A stretch of 64,000 bases of DNA from Sphingopyxis sp. H053 (GCF_001468225.1 NZ_LNRU01000007.1:186001-250000), one strand, 5' to 3'; positions 35,077-44,021 are shown, numbered from the stretch's first letter. Numbers and translations are program-made. Notes: generated by a model from the letters alone, not told the origin.

Positions 35077-36951
35077 ATGTCGATGATACAACGTCCTTTT
35101 GCGATACGCCTGGCGCTGGCGCTGCTGTTTGTCGCTGCTGCGGCGCTGCTCCGCTATGCGCTCACTCCCTGGCTTGGCGGCAGTGCATCCTTCCTGCTTT
35201 TCGCACCCGCCATCCTTGCGGCCGCTTTCTATGCCGGTCCGATGGCGGCATCGATTGCGACCGCGCCAGCCCTTGGGCTTGGTCTCTATTTCGCCGGCTT
35301 CCGGGACGGCGGCAGCTATAATCTCGTCGAGGTCATAGTGTTTCTGGTCACCGCGACCGGCATCGTCGCGCTCTCGCAAGCCTTCGAGCGGATGCGGCGG
35401 CGCGTGCATGAAAGCGACCATCGCGCTGCGCGGCGCGATGCCGAGGCGGCGCTGGTCGCCGAGGAACTCAATCTGCTCATCGACGGCGCGCAGGGGCATG
35501 CGATCTACCTGCTCGATGCCGAAGGCCGCGTGACGATCTGGAACAAGGGCGCCGAACGCCTCAAGGGCTGGCGCGAGGAAGAGGTTGTCGGCAAGGATGC
35601 CGCGATCTTCTATCCGCCCGACGCCGTCGCCGCCGGCAAACCTGGGGGCGACCTTGCCGTTGCGGCGCGCGAGGGACGTCTCGAGATGGAGGACTGGCGC
35701 GTCCGCAAGGATGGATCCGAGTTCCTCGCCGATGTCTCTATCACGGCGCTTCGCACCGCGGGCGGCGATCTTCGCGGTTTCGCCAAGGTCGTCTCGGACA
35801 TCACCGGACGGCGCGCCGCCGAGGAGGCGCTGCGGTCGCAGGAAAGCCATCTCCGGTCGATCCTCTCGACGGTGCCCGACGCGATGGTCGTCATCGACGA
35901 TCAAGGTTCGATCGTGTCCTTCAGCGCGGCCGCCGAGCGGCTGTTCGGGTATCAGGAGGCCGAGCTGCTCGGGGTCAATGTCAGCCGGCTGATGCCCTCA
36001 CCCGATCGCGAGCGCCACGATGCCTACATCCGGCGCTTCCTCGAAACGGGGGAAAAGCGCATCATCGGCATCGGACGCGTGGTGTTCGCCGAGCGCAGGG
36101 ACGGCTCGACCTTTCCGATGGAATTGTCGATCGGCGAGGCGTCGAGCGACAGTCACCCGCTCTTTACCGGCTTCATCCGCGACCTCACCGAACGCCAGCA
36201 GACCGAGGCGCGGCTCGAATCGCTCCAGTCCGAGCTGATCCATGTTTCGCGCGTCAGCGCGATGGGGACGATGGCCTCGACGCTCGCGCATGAGCTCAAC
36301 CAGCCGATTACCGCGGTCACCAATTATGTCGAAGCGGTGCGCGACCTGCTCGCCAATCCCGATCCCGACGATATTCCGATGATCCGCGATGCGCTCGACG
36401 ATACGGCGAAGGAAGCGTTGCGCGCAGGGCATATCGTTCGCCGCCTGCGCGACTTCGTGGCGCGCGGCGAGGTCGAGAAGACGATCGAGAAACTGCCGGT
36501 GCTCATCAACGAGGCGGCGGTGCTCGGACTGATGGGCGCGCGCGAGAAGAGCGTTGAGCCGCGCTTCGACCTCGATCCCTATGCCTCGCCGGTGCTCGTC
36601 GACAAGGTCCAGATCCAGCAGGTGCTGATCAACCTCATTCGCAACGCTGTCGAAGCGATGGCCGACAGTCCGGTGCGGCAGCTGACCGTCACGAGCCGTC
36701 CCGACCAGCGCGGCTTTGTCCGCGTGATCGTCGCCGATACCGGACCGGGCGTGACGCCGGAGGTCGCCGAGCAGCTCTTTACGGCGTTCGTCAGCACCAA
36801 GGCAGAAGGCATGGGACTCGGTCTCTCGATCTGCCGGACGATCGTCGAGGCCAATGGCGGACGTATCTGGATGGAGCCGCGCACCGGCGGCGGGACCGAA
36901 TTTCACTTCACACTGGTGAGCGCGAAGGCGGAGGAAAATGATGTCGGATAG
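35077..36951 (+). CDS. fixL: Oxygen-sensor histidine kinase FixL
   Basis: Membrane-bound two-component kinase. N-terminal hydrophobic helices (about residues 6-100), a first PAS (LLIDGAQGHAIYLLDAEGRV), then a haem-PAS with the FixL signature RHDAYIRRFLETGEKRIIGI and GRVVFAERRDGSTFPMEL; the likely haem ligand is His314 and the following Arg of GIGR the gas-contacting residue (numbered from 35077). The kinase part has His405 (TLAHELNQP), NLIRNAVEAM, DTGPGV and GLGLSIC. Start uncertain: ATG 35077 or 35083 (GGAGG upstream) preferred over 34936 because a regulatory motif lies between. Deoxygenation should activate it to phosphorylate FixJ. Confidence 0.92.
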   Translation: MSMIQRPFAIRLALALLFVAAAALLRYALTPWLGGSASFLLFAPAILAAAFYAGPMAASIATAPALGLGLYFAGFRDGGSYNLVEVIVFLVTATGIVALSQAFERMRRRVHESDHRAARRDAEAALVAEELNLLIDGAQGHAIYLLDAEGRVTIWNKGAERLKGWREEEVVGKDAAIFYPPDAVAAGKPGGDLAVAAREGRLEMEDWRVRKDGSEFLADVSITALRTAGGDLRGFAKVVSDITGRRAAEEALRSQESHLRSILSTVPDAMVVIDDQGSIVSFSAAAERLFGYQEAELLGVNVSRLMPSPDRERHDAYIRRFLETGEKRIIGIGRVVFAERRDGSTFPMELSIGEASSDSHPLFTGFIRDLTERQQTEARLESLQSELIHVSRVSAMGTMASTLAHELNQPITAVTNYVEAVRDLLANPDPDDIPMIRDALDDTAKEALRAGHIVRRLRDFVARGEVEKTIEKLPVLINEAAVLGLMGAREKSVEPRFDLDPYASPVLVDKVQIQQVLINLIRNAVEAMADSPVRQLTVTSRPDQRGFVRVIVADTGPGVTPEVAEQLFTAFVSTKAEGMGLGLSICRTIVEANGGRIWMEPRTGGGTEFHFTLVSAKAEENDVG

Positions 36952-37555
36952 GAAGCTCGTGCATATCGTCGACGATGAGGAGGCGATCCGGCGGTCGGCG
37001 AGTTTCATGCTCAAGACCTCGGGCTATGCGGTCGAGACCTGGGCCAATGGCGCGCTGTTCCTGAAGGAAATCCGGCACGTGCCCGAAGGCTGTGTCCTGC
37101 TCGACGTGCGCATGCCCGAAATGGACGGGCTCGAGGTCCAGCAGGCGATGCTGGAGCGCGGGGTTACCATGCCGGTGATCGTCCTTACCGGGCACGCGGA
37201 CGTCTCGATCGCAGTCCGAGCGATGAAGGCCGGCGCGGTCGATTTCCTCGAAAAGCCCTTCGAGAAGGCGGTGCTCATTGCCTCGATCGAGGCCGCTTTC
37301 GCCCGCATGGCGGCGGCCGATGGAGCGGTGGCGCGCGCCGCCGAGGCCGAGGTCGTTCTTGGCATCCTGACCCCGCGCGAGCGCGAGGTTCTCGAAGGGC
37401 TCGCGCAGGGACTGCCGAACAAGACCATCGCCTATGACCTCGGCATCTCGCCGCGTACCGTCGAAGTCCACCGCGCGAACCTCATGGCGAAGCTCGATGT
37501 CCGCAGCCTGTCCGACGCGCTGCGGCTCGCCTTCGCCGCAGGACTCGGTGCCTGA
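36938..37555 (+). CDS. fixJ: Response regulator FixJ
   Basis: Partner of FixL. Receiver domain with Asp12-Asp13, the phosphorylation site Asp56 (VLLDVRMPEMDG), Thr in VLTGHAD and Lys in LEKPFEK; then a LuxR-type DNA-binding domain (LTPREREVLEGLAQGLPNKT, LGISPRTVEVHRANLM). 205 residues, normal. It overlaps the fixL 3' end by 14 bp. It is the best candidate to bind the TNCGTA tandem motif. Confidence 0.95.
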   Translation: MMSDRKLVHIVDDEEAIRRSASFMLKTSGYAVETWANGALFLKEIRHVPEGCVLLDVRMPEMDGLEVQQAMLERGVTMPVIVLTGHADVSIAVRAMKAGAVDFLEKPFEKAVLIASIEAAFARMAAADGAVARAAEAEVVLGILTPREREVLEGLAQGLPNKTIAYDLGISPRTVEVHRANLMAKLDVRSLSDALRLAFAAGLGA

Positions 37556-37559
37556 AATC

Positions 37560-37577
37560 TGCGGACATTACGTAACG
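37560..37577. promoter_or_regulatory. Tandem TNCGTA-type site upstream of the orphan LuxR gene
   Basis: TGCGGA-CA-TTACGTAACG, 51 bp before the start of the orphan regulator, just after fixJ. Confidence 0.45.
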
Positions 37578-37627
37578 ACCGCAGGATGCCCGAGCGCTAG
37601 ACGACTGTCCATCGGAGGATGGACCGC

Positions 37628-37951
37628 ATGACGACAGCCCGCCGCGAAGACCCACAGGCCGCGATCCGCCGCCCCGCGCCGGACCGCGCTGCGCGGTCGC
37701 GGCATTCGCCCCCTCTCATCGAACAGCTCACACATCGCGAGCTCGAAGTCGTGGGCGGGCTCGTGCGCGGTCTCACCAACAAGCAGATCGGGCAGGAGCT
37801 CGGCATCAGTCACCGCACCGTCGAAATTCATCGCTCGCGCCTGATGCGCAAGCTCGGCGCCGCGACGCTCGCCGGGCTCCTCGGTATCATCCTGCCCCAG
37901 CGCGACCGGATCGACGCACTGATCGCGCGGCACGCCCGCGCCCCGCGCTAG
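37628..37951 (+). CDS. Orphan LuxR/FixJ-type DNA-binding protein
   Basis: Only a helix-turn-helix, no receiver domain (107 aa). The recognition part (LTHRELEVVGGLVRGLTNKQ, LGISHRTVEIHRSRLMRKL) is very close to that of FixJ, so it probably binds related sites, perhaps without phosphorylation. Start chosen at ATG 37628 with GGAGG nine bases upstream; an earlier ATG overlaps that ribosome site. Convergent with the NRAMP gene, overlapping by 4 bp. Confidence 0.85.
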   Translation: MTTARREDPQAAIRRPAPDRAARSRHSPPLIEQLTHRELEVVGGLVRGLTNKQIGQELGISHRTVEIHRSRLMRKLGAATLAGLLGIILPQRDRIDALIARHARAPR

Positions 37952-39267
37952 ATATCTCCCGTCACGAGGAAGAAGAAAAACAGCAAGGTTGCTGCCGTCA
38001 TTACCGCGGTTGCCGCCCAGCCCGACCAGCTCTGGCGGCGCGAAATGACGAGACGGCCCATCGCGCGCGGATTGCGGGCGATCAGCATCATCACCAGCAT
38101 GAGCGGCGCGGCGAGCACGCCATTGACCACCGCTGCCCAGTAGAGCGCGCGTGCCGGGTCGATGCCGATCGCCGAGAGCGAGGCGCCGGCAAGCGTAGTG
38201 GCGGCGATCGATCCGTAGAAGAGACGCGCCGAAAGCGGCTTGGCGTCGAGGCTGCCTGCCATTCCCGCCATCTCGGTGACGGCATAGGCGGCCGATCCGG
38301 CCAGTACCGGGACCGCGAGAAGGCCGGTGCCGATGATTCCGAGCGCGAACATCGCGAAAGCAAACGGCCCGGCGAGCGGACGCAGCGCTTCGGCGGCCTG
38401 CGCCGATGTGGCGATATCGCGTATGCCCTCGGCATGCAGCGTCGCCGCGGTCGCGAAGACGATCGCGAGCGAAATGAGCGTGCTGAACGCCATGCCCGTC
38501 AGCGTGTCGACACGAATGCGCCTGAACTCGCCATCGGCTGCCGCGGGCGTCAGGCAGAGCGGCTTGGCATGATGGCGATGCTGTTCCTCGATCTCCTGCC
38601 CCGCCTGCCAGAAGAAGAGATAGGGGCTGATCGTCGTGCCGAGGATTGCGACGAACGCCGTGGCATAGGCTGCATTGAGTTCGATGTCGGGAAGCAGCAG
38701 CGCCGTGAGGGCCGTGCCCCATGGAACATGCACCACGAACAGCACCGCGACATAGGTAAAGAGGGTGAGCGTCGTCCATTTGAGGATTGCGGCGTAGCGA
38801 GAATAGCTAAGGCCGACTTCGAGGACGATGCTGAGGATCCCGAACAACAAGGTATAGAGTCCGGCCTTGCCTCCGGCGAGCAGGGCCAGCGCCGCACCCA
38901 TCGCGCCGAGATCGGCGCCGAGATTGATGATGTTCGCGACGAGCAGCAGCGACACCATCGACCAGAGCAGGGGACGCGAATAATGCCGGCGGAGGTTGCG
39001 CGCGATCCCTGCGCCCGTAACGCGCCCGATCTCGGCGGCGATTTCCTGGATCGCCACCATCAGCGGGAAGCTCAGCACGAAGGTCCAGGAGAGCCGGTAA
39101 CCGAATGCCGCGCCGATCTGGCTGTGCGTTCCGATTCCGCTCGGATCGTCGTCGGCGGCGCCGGCGATCAGGCCCGGACCGAGCGCGCGAAGAAATGTCC
39201 GCGGGTTTGACGAGACGTGCGCCGGCGGCGCCGGCAGTTCTTCATTATGGTCTATTGCTGCGGTCAT
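37948..39267 (-). CDS. NRAMP-family divalent-metal transporter, atypical motifs
   Basis: Eleven-helix transporter of the NRAMP fold. Helix 1 has DDDPSGIGTHSQIG where classic members have DPGN, and helix 6 has TTISPYLFFWQAGQEIEEQ in place of the Met-Pro-His metal site, so metal selectivity probably differs (a Mg/Mn-type or uncharacterised subfamily). 439 residues, intact. Lies 59 bp after the MgtC-like gene and may share its transcript. Confidence 0.85.
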   Translation of the reverse strand: MTAAIDHNEELPAPPAHVSSNPRTFLRALGPGLIAGAADDDPSGIGTHSQIGAAFGYRLSWTFVLSFPLMVAIQEIAAEIGRVTGAGIARNLRRHYSRPLLWSMVSLLLVANIINLGADLGAMGAALALLAGGKAGLYTLLFGILSIVLEVGLSYSRYAAILKWTTLTLFTYVAVLFVVHVPWGTALTALLLPDIELNAAYATAFVAILGTTISPYLFFWQAGQEIEEQHRHHAKPLCLTPAAADGEFRRIRVDTLTGMAFSTLISLAIVFATAATLHAEGIRDIATSAQAAEALRPLAGPFAFAMFALGIIGTGLLAVPVLAGSAAYAVTEMAGMAGSLDAKPLSARLFYGSIAATTLAGASLSAIGIDPARALYWAAVVNGVLAAPLMLVMMLIARNPRAMGRLVISRRQSWSGWAATAVMTAATLLFFFFLVTGDI

Positions 39268-39326
39268 CGAAGGCCCTTTTTGAAACTATTCCACCTCTGG
39301 CCATTTCATGTTGCATCCGATCGGGC

Positions 39327-40604
39327 TCAGACGAGAAGGGTCGGCGTGACTGCGAGGCTGGCCGCCACGCTCAGGACAAGCGGCAGGGCGAGCTTCCATC
39401 CTTTGCGCAGCCCTGCGATCGCCAGAGCGGTGGCGCCCTTGAACAACGTGTTCGCGAGCACCGGGGCAATGATGACGGTCGTCGCGATTTGGCCCTCGAG
39501 CAGACCCGGAGGTAGCGATCCCACCGTGATGATCGCGGAGTCGACGTCGGCCAGGCCCGAAAGCGCGATGACCAGCGCGAGGCCGCGTTCGCCCACCATC
39601 GCCATCATCCAGCGTGCGGCGACGGTCAGCACCATGACGAGCAGCATCAGACCGATCGCCGGCGCGAGCCGGAACGGGTTCTTGAGCTCGACGGGACGGT
39701 TGGCAGCGCTTTCCTTGCGGCGGCTCCGCAAAGCCCAGAACATCGCGCCGCCGCTCACCAGCGCGGCGGGTGCCGCAAGCCAGCCGAAGGCCGGCATCGC
39801 TGCCGGCGCGAGGAACAGGGTCAGGATGATCGCGCGGATCAGCATGACCGCCGACGCCGCGCCGATGCCGGCAATGGCCATCGCCTCGCTTTCCTCGCCA
39901 TCGCGCACGCGCATCGCGAGCGCTGCGGTCACCGCGGTCGAGGAAACCATCGCGCCGGTCGCGGCCATGACGAGCGTGCCCCGCGAGGCGCCAAAGCGTT
40001 TCGCTGCGATATAGCCGAGAAAGGAGAAGCCCGAGACGAACACCACGACCAGCCAGAGCTGGCGGGGATTCCAGGCGTCATAGGGGCCGAAGCGCTGGTC
40101 GGGCAGCAGCGGCAGTATGGCGAGCGCGATGAGCGCGAACCGGACGATCGCGCCGACCTCGATATCGCTGAGACCGGAAACCCAGCGATGAAGCTCGGTG
40201 CGCAGCGCAAGCACCAGCGTCATGGCGACGGCGACCACCGTCGCCATCTCGCTCCGACCGCTGGCCGCGAGATAGCCGCAACCGAGCGTGATGAGGGCCG
40301 CGAGGCTCGATGTCCCGCTCAGCTGCTCGGGCGCCCGCGCGGTTTTCGCATAGCCGATGAGGGTGAGGACAGCTGCAGCCCCGGCGACAATCGCCGCGAT
40401 CGCCGGGCTTTGAGATCCGGTAGCTCCCGCGATGCCGCCTGCAAGGCCGAACAGCGCAAAGGTCCGCACACCCGCGAAGCGGCTGCCCGCGGTCTCGTTG
40501 CGCAGGCTCCAGCCTCGCTGGATGCCGACAAGCAGCCCGAGAAGAAGCGCCAGTCCGATGCCGGCGAGCTGCTGCAGGTTGGCGTCGGGAAGGGATTCGA
40601 TCAT
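39327..40604 (-). CDS. MgtC/SapB-like membrane protein with DUF4010
   Basis: Membrane protein of 425 residues: an MgtC-like N-terminal domain (LALLLGLLVGIQRGW, GVRTFALFGLAGGIAGA) joined to a DUF4010 domain with many helices (FVSGFSFLGYIAAKRFGAS, ATGAMVSSTAVTAALAMRV, ALSGLADVDSAIITVGSL). Role unknown; MgtC relatives affect magnesium and ATP balance under stress. Start chosen at ATG 40604; the ribosome site is weak. Third gene of the YdcH-DksA-MgtC run. Confidence 0.82.
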   Translation of the reverse strand: MIESLPDANLQQLAGIGLALLLGLLVGIQRGWSLRNETAGSRFAGVRTFALFGLAGGIAGATGSQSPAIAAIVAGAAAVLTLIGYAKTARAPEQLSGTSSLAALITLGCGYLAASGRSEMATVVAVAMTLVLALRTELHRWVSGLSDIEVGAIVRFALIALAILPLLPDQRFGPYDAWNPRQLWLVVVFVSGFSFLGYIAAKRFGASRGTLVMAATGAMVSSTAVTAALAMRVRDGEESEAMAIAGIGAASAVMLIRAIILTLFLAPAAMPAFGWLAAPAALVSGGAMFWALRSRRKESAANRPVELKNPFRLAPAIGLMLLVMVLTVAARWMMAMVGERGLALVIALSGLADVDSAIITVGSLPPGLLEGQIATTVIIAPVLANTLFKGATALAIAGLRKGWKLALPLVLSVAASLAVTPTLLV

Positions 40605-40624
40605 GTCGTTCGCCGGACGTATGT

Positions 40625-40954
40625 TCAGCCGCCGAACTCGCGCTCGCAGTCGATGCAATGCGCGGTGTGCGGAACGGCTTCGAGGCGCGCGGCATCGATC
40701 GGGATGCCGCACGCGGTGCAGAGGCCGTAATGGCCGGCATCGAGACGCGCGATCGCGAGCCGGATTGCCTTCATCTGCTCAGTTGCGGCGCTTTGCCGCG
40801 CATCGATCGTCTCGTCGTCTTCGCGCTCGACAGCCTGCTCGGCGGAATCGTCGTCGAGCGGCACGCGCTGCTCGCTTTCCAGCCGCTCAACCTCCGCTGC
40901 GAGCTGGTCGAGGCGCACGACCAGGCCCGCGCGTATTTCGGAAAGACTGTGCAT
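40625..40954 (-). CDS. TraR/DksA-type zinc-finger protein
   Basis: RNA-polymerase secondary-channel-type regulator, 109 residues. A coiled N-terminus (GLVVRLDQLAAEVERLESEQ) leads to the C4 zinc finger GLCTACGIPIDAARLEAVPH with CIDC. GGAGG lies upstream and the ATG overlaps the previous stop (TGATG). DksA-like proteins tune transcription in the stringent response; the coiled-coil here is short. Confidence 0.9.
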   Translation of the reverse strand: MHSLSEIRAGLVVRLDQLAAEVERLESEQRVPLDDDSAEQAVEREDDETIDARQSAATEQMKAIRLAIARLDAGHYGLCTACGIPIDAARLEAVPHTAHCIDCEREFGG

Positions 40955-41202
40955 CACGCCTCCTCCTCGATCGCGATGAGCGCGGCAATCTCGTCGAGGG
41001 TGAACAGCCGCCGTTTCTTGAGGTCCTCCAGCTGGTCGTCGGCGACCGCCGCAAGACCGGCCTCGGCGCGCTGAATCCGGCTCTGAAGGTCATGATGCTC
41101 CTCGGCGAGCTGGCGAAAATTCGAACTGCCAAGCTTGAGTGCATGGAGCGCCGGCCCGTGGTCCGGAAACAGCGCATGAAGATCGTGGCCGGCTTCGCTC
41201 AT
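40954..41202 (-). CDS. YdcH-like DUF465 protein (second copy)
   Basis: 82 residues with the DUF465 pattern (FRQLAEEHHDLQSRIQRAE ... LEDLKKRRLFTLDEIAALI). First gene of an operon with the DksA-like and MgtC-like genes, divergent from the FNR-type gene 1. Confidence 0.85.
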   Translation of the reverse strand: MSEAGHDLHALFPDHGPALHALKLGSSNFRQLAEEHHDLQSRIQRAEAGLAAVADDQLEDLKKRRLFTLDEIAALIAIEEEA

Positions 41203-41323
41203 CCTGGGTCCTTTCGTCGCGGATTTGTCTCGCCGGATTGCGCCGGGACGCGCCCCCTGTCGTTACGCAATAGCCCTTACGCCCCTGGCGGTTCGCGCCG
41301 GTCGGGCCTTTCCTCGCACCGCA

Positions 41324-41342
41324 TACGTACAGTTGCGTAATC
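41324..41342. promoter_or_regulatory. Tandem TNCGTA-type site between YdcH and FNR gene 1
   Basis: TACGTA-CAG-TTGCGTAATC, two TNCGTA hexamers ten bases apart. A partial second site lies at 41263-41282. Confidence 0.6.
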
Positions 41343-41470
41343 ACGGGCGCATGCAGAGCCGCTATTCCCGGCCGCATGAGGGGTCAGCCACATCTTTTCC
41401 GCCATCCAGGCCGCGACCGCCAAGCAACGGAGTGGCGTGCGCAGCGCGCGTCGCTTGCGGGTGCACGGCG

Positions 41471-42154
41471 ATGAGCGATTGCGCATCCTGCGCCGTACGC
41501 TGCCGCGCCATCTGCGCCAGCCTTGCCGCCGACGAAGCCGCCGAACTCGGCCGCATGGGGCGGCGGCAGCGCGTGAAGGCGGGTCACACCCTGCTCTGGG
41601 AAGGCGACGAAGCCCCGACGGTCGCGAATGTCCTGTCGGGCGTCCTGAAGCTGGTCGTCGCCACCGCCGATGGCCGCGAGCAGATCGTCGGGCTCGTCTT
41701 CCCTTCCGATTTTATCGGCCGCCCGTTCGGCAAGCAAAGCCCCTACCGGGTCACCGCTATGACCGACGCCGAGGTCTGCATCTTCAATCGCCAGCAGTTC
41801 GACGATTTCGCGGGTCGCCATCCGCATCTCCAGCAGAAACTGCTCCATCGCACGCTCGACGAGCTCGACCGCGCGCGGCACTGGATGATGCTGCTCGGCC
41901 GCAAGTCGGCACCCGAAAAGGTCGCCTCCTTCCTTCTCGACATGGAAGAGCGGCTGCCCGCCGATGCCAGCGAGACCCCGGACGGGTTCGAGCTCCCCTT
42001 CGGCCGCCAGCAGATCGCCGACATATTGGGGCTGACGATCGAAACGACCTGCCGGCAGCTGACGCGCATGCGCAGCGACGGCCTCGTCGACTTGCCCTCG
42101 CGGCGCGCGGTACGGATCAACGACCGCGCCCGAGTGGCAGCGATGGCCGGTTGA
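41471..42154 (+). CDS. fnrN: FNR/FnrN-type oxygen-sensing regulator 1
   Basis: Crp/Fnr-family activator with a [4Fe-4S] cluster that breaks down in oxygen. Cys4, Cys7, Cys11 and Cys15 at the N-terminus plus Cys103 (DAEVCIFNRQQF) supply more than the needed ligands. The cAMP-like fold follows (GHTLLWEGDEAPTVANVLSG) and a DNA-binding helix with ETTCRQLTRM. That recognition helix has Cys in the place where FNR has Ser (E-xx-S-R), so its site preference might differ. Start chosen at ATG 41471; longer frames exist upstream. Paralogue at 49360. Confidence 0.9.
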   Translation: MSDCASCAVRCRAICASLAADEAAELGRMGRRQRVKAGHTLLWEGDEAPTVANVLSGVLKLVVATADGREQIVGLVFPSDFIGRPFGKQSPYRVTAMTDAEVCIFNRQQFDDFAGRHPHLQQKLLHRTLDELDRARHWMMLLGRKSAPEKVASFLLDMEERLPADASETPDGFELPFGRQQIADILGLTIETTCRQLTRMRSDGLVDLPSRRAVRINDRARVAAMAG

Positions 42155-42158
42155 GAAA

Positions 42159-43136
42159 GTGGGAACCTGGGCGAAGCTCGCCGGAAGGGCAGTGCTTTTG
42201 TTGGGAGCGGCGCTGCTATTGCCACTCGCGGCCTCGGCCGAGCCCTCAAGCCCTCATGGGAGCGTGCTCGATGCCGCCGAGCGGTTGAAGCCCGGAGATT
42301 ATATCTGGGCGCCCGAGATCGCGCCGCGCGGGCCCTTGATGATGATCGTGAGTCTTGCGACCCAGCGCGGCACGCTGTACCGCAATGGCGTCCCGATCGC
42401 GATTACCACTGTCTCGACGGGCAAGGCCGGCCATGAAACCCCGACCGGTGTCTTCACCATCCTCCAGCGCGACGTCGACCATCGCTCGAGCCTCTACGAC
42501 GATGCGCCGATGCCTTATATGCAGCGGCTGACTTGGGGCGGCGTGGCGCTGCACGGCGGCACCTTGCCGGGCTACCCCGCTTCGCACGGTTGCATTCGCC
42601 TGCCGCATGGCTTCGCCCGTCTCCTCTATGGCGTCTCCCGGCTCGGCATGACGGTCATCGTCACCGATGCCGCAGCGGTGACGCGTGCGGCCCCGACCGA
42701 TCCGCTCGCCATGACCGAAACGCGCCCTTCCGATGGCGCGCTGCTCTGGACGCCCGAACGCGCGCCCAGCGGCCCCCTGTCGATCATCGCCAGTGCCACA
42801 GACCAGCGGATCCTGATCCTTCGCAACGGAACGATCATCGGCTCGGCGCCCGCGCGCATCGAGGGATCGATGACGGGCACTTCCGCCTTCATCCGGCGGT
42901 CGGGCGTCGAGGGGCCGGCAGCCTGGACGGAAGTCCCCCTCCCGGGCGCGATCGCCGCGAGGACACCGACGTCGTTCGCCGGGCGCGTCCACATCGCGGC
43001 CGATCTGCGCGCGCTGCTCGGCCCGCTTCTGGTCGCGGGAACGAGCGTGATCATCACGCCCGATTCGCTGCGCGCCGGAAGCCCGGTGCCGGCGGAGATT
43101 CTCGGCGGGGACGAGGAAGGCGCGCCGGATCGCTAG
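42159..43136 (+). CDS. L,D-transpeptidase (YkuD)
   Basis: Cell-wall enzyme that makes 3-3 peptidoglycan cross-links or attaches proteins to the wall. Signal peptide (VLLLGAALLLPLAASA), then the YkuD domain with catalytic His and Cys (LHGGTLPGYPASHGCIRLP) near residues 130-150, followed by about 150 more residues that look like a second, degenerate copy without the SHGCxR motif. GTG start 42159, five bases after the FNR gene 1 stop, so co-transcribed with it. Confidence 0.9.
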   Translation: MGTWAKLAGRAVLLLGAALLLPLAASAEPSSPHGSVLDAAERLKPGDYIWAPEIAPRGPLMMIVSLATQRGTLYRNGVPIAITTVSTGKAGHETPTGVFTILQRDVDHRSSLYDDAPMPYMQRLTWGGVALHGGTLPGYPASHGCIRLPHGFARLLYGVSRLGMTVIVTDAAAVTRAAPTDPLAMTETRPSDGALLWTPERAPSGPLSIIASATDQRILILRNGTIIGSAPARIEGSMTGTSAFIRRSGVEGPAAWTEVPLPGAIAARTPTSFAGRVHIAADLRALLGPLLVAGTSVIITPDSLRAGSPVPAEILGGDEEGAPDR

Positions 43137-43160
43137 GCGCCGACATCGGCGCGTCTGGTC

Positions 43161-43289
43161 CTACGGCCACAGCCGCGGAGCGAGCGACAGGATCAACGAC
43201 GCGCAGATCACAAGCGAAAGCATCGCCGATCCGAGCTTGAGCCGAAGCAGCGCCTCGCCGTGCCGGTCGGTGTGAATACCAGGGGGCAT
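43161..43289 (-). CDS. Small membrane peptide (42 aa)
   Basis: MPPGIHTDRHGEALLRLKLG followed by one hydrophobic helix (AMLSLVICASLILSLAPRLW). GGAG lies eight bases before the ATG. Convergent with the transpeptidase, downstream of hsp20 gene 2. Confidence 0.5.
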   Translation of the reverse strand: MPPGIHTDRHGEALLRLKLGSAMLSLVICASLILSLAPRLWP

Positions 43290-43368
43290 GATATAACTCC
43301 GGTGCGAGGGAATCGTGCGAGATCGAGCGGGAGGGCCGAAGCCGCGTCTTCGGTTCCGGCCCGTTTGC

Positions 43369-43854
43369 CTAGCTGGCGATCTTGATCTTGCGAGCGTGAT
43401 CGCGCGCCTTTTCGGTCTTCGCGATCTCGACGCTGAGCAAGCCATGCTTGAACTTCGCTTCGATCTTGTCGGCATCGGCGTCGGCGGGCAGGGCGATGCG
43501 GCGCCGGAAGCTGCCGTGACGCCGCTCGCTGATCAGATGTCCATCCTCGCGGCGCTCGGAGGATTCCTCCTTTTCGCTCGCGAGCAGGAGGACCCCGTCG
43601 GCGACCTCGAGCCGGATGTCCTTCTCGGTGAGGCCCGCGAGCTCGGCGGTCAGCTTGTAGGCCGGGCCGGTATCGACGAGTTCGACCGCCGGGAGCGGGC
43701 TCACGAGCCGCGGGACATAGCTCAGCAGGCTGCGGCCGGGGAGAGCGAATTCCTCGAACATGCGGTCGAGCTCGCTGCGCAGCCAGTTCATCGCGCCAAG
43801 CTCCGCCTCAGCGGGCTGGCTACCCGCGGTGCGGGTCGGGGTCAGATCGTTCAT
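43369..43854 (-). CDS. Hsp20-type small heat-shock protein (copy 2, class A-like)
   Basis: 161 residues with an alpha-crystallin domain: VSPLPAVELVDTGPAYKLTA, LAGLTEKDIRLEVADGVLLL, RRHGSFRRRIALPADADADK and the C-terminal GLLSVEIAKTEKARDHARKI. The start (MNWLRSELDRMFEEF) is of the HSP18-type, unlike the IbpA-like copy at 10935. AAGGAG precedes the ATG. No sigma-32-like promoter was seen; the shared divergent site with BON gene 2 suggests different control. Confidence 0.94.
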   Translation of the reverse strand: MNDLTPTRTAGSQPAEAELGAMNWLRSELDRMFEEFALPGRSLLSYVPRLVSPLPAVELVDTGPAYKLTAELAGLTEKDIRLEVADGVLLLASEKEESSERREDGHLISERRHGSFRRRIALPADADADKIEAKFKHGLLSVEIAKTEKARDHARKIKIAS

Positions 43855-44002
43855 CAGCTTGCTCCTTCTTGAAAATCGAGAGGGATCGCGGCGGCGGGCT
43901 GTGCCGGGCAGGACCCTCGTTGCCGCAATGCGCCGGAGCGCAACCCGGACCTAGCGAGCAGGCTGCGGAGGCAGAATCGGGGAAGTTCCCAAGCGGAGCT
44001 CT

Positions 44003-44021
44003 CCTTACGGAAAGTTGCGGA
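44003..44021. promoter_or_regulatory. Tandem TNCGTA-type site between hsp20-2 and BON gene 2
   Basis: CCTTACGGAAAGTTGCGGA, reverse TCCGCA-ACT-TTCCGTAAGG, the best match to the consensus, in the shared divergent region. Confidence 0.6.

Noticed and set aside
41263..41282. A second full TNCGTA tandem before FNR gene 1
   Set aside because: Two hexamer-like parts occur, but about 15 bp apart instead of about 10; noted only as partial.
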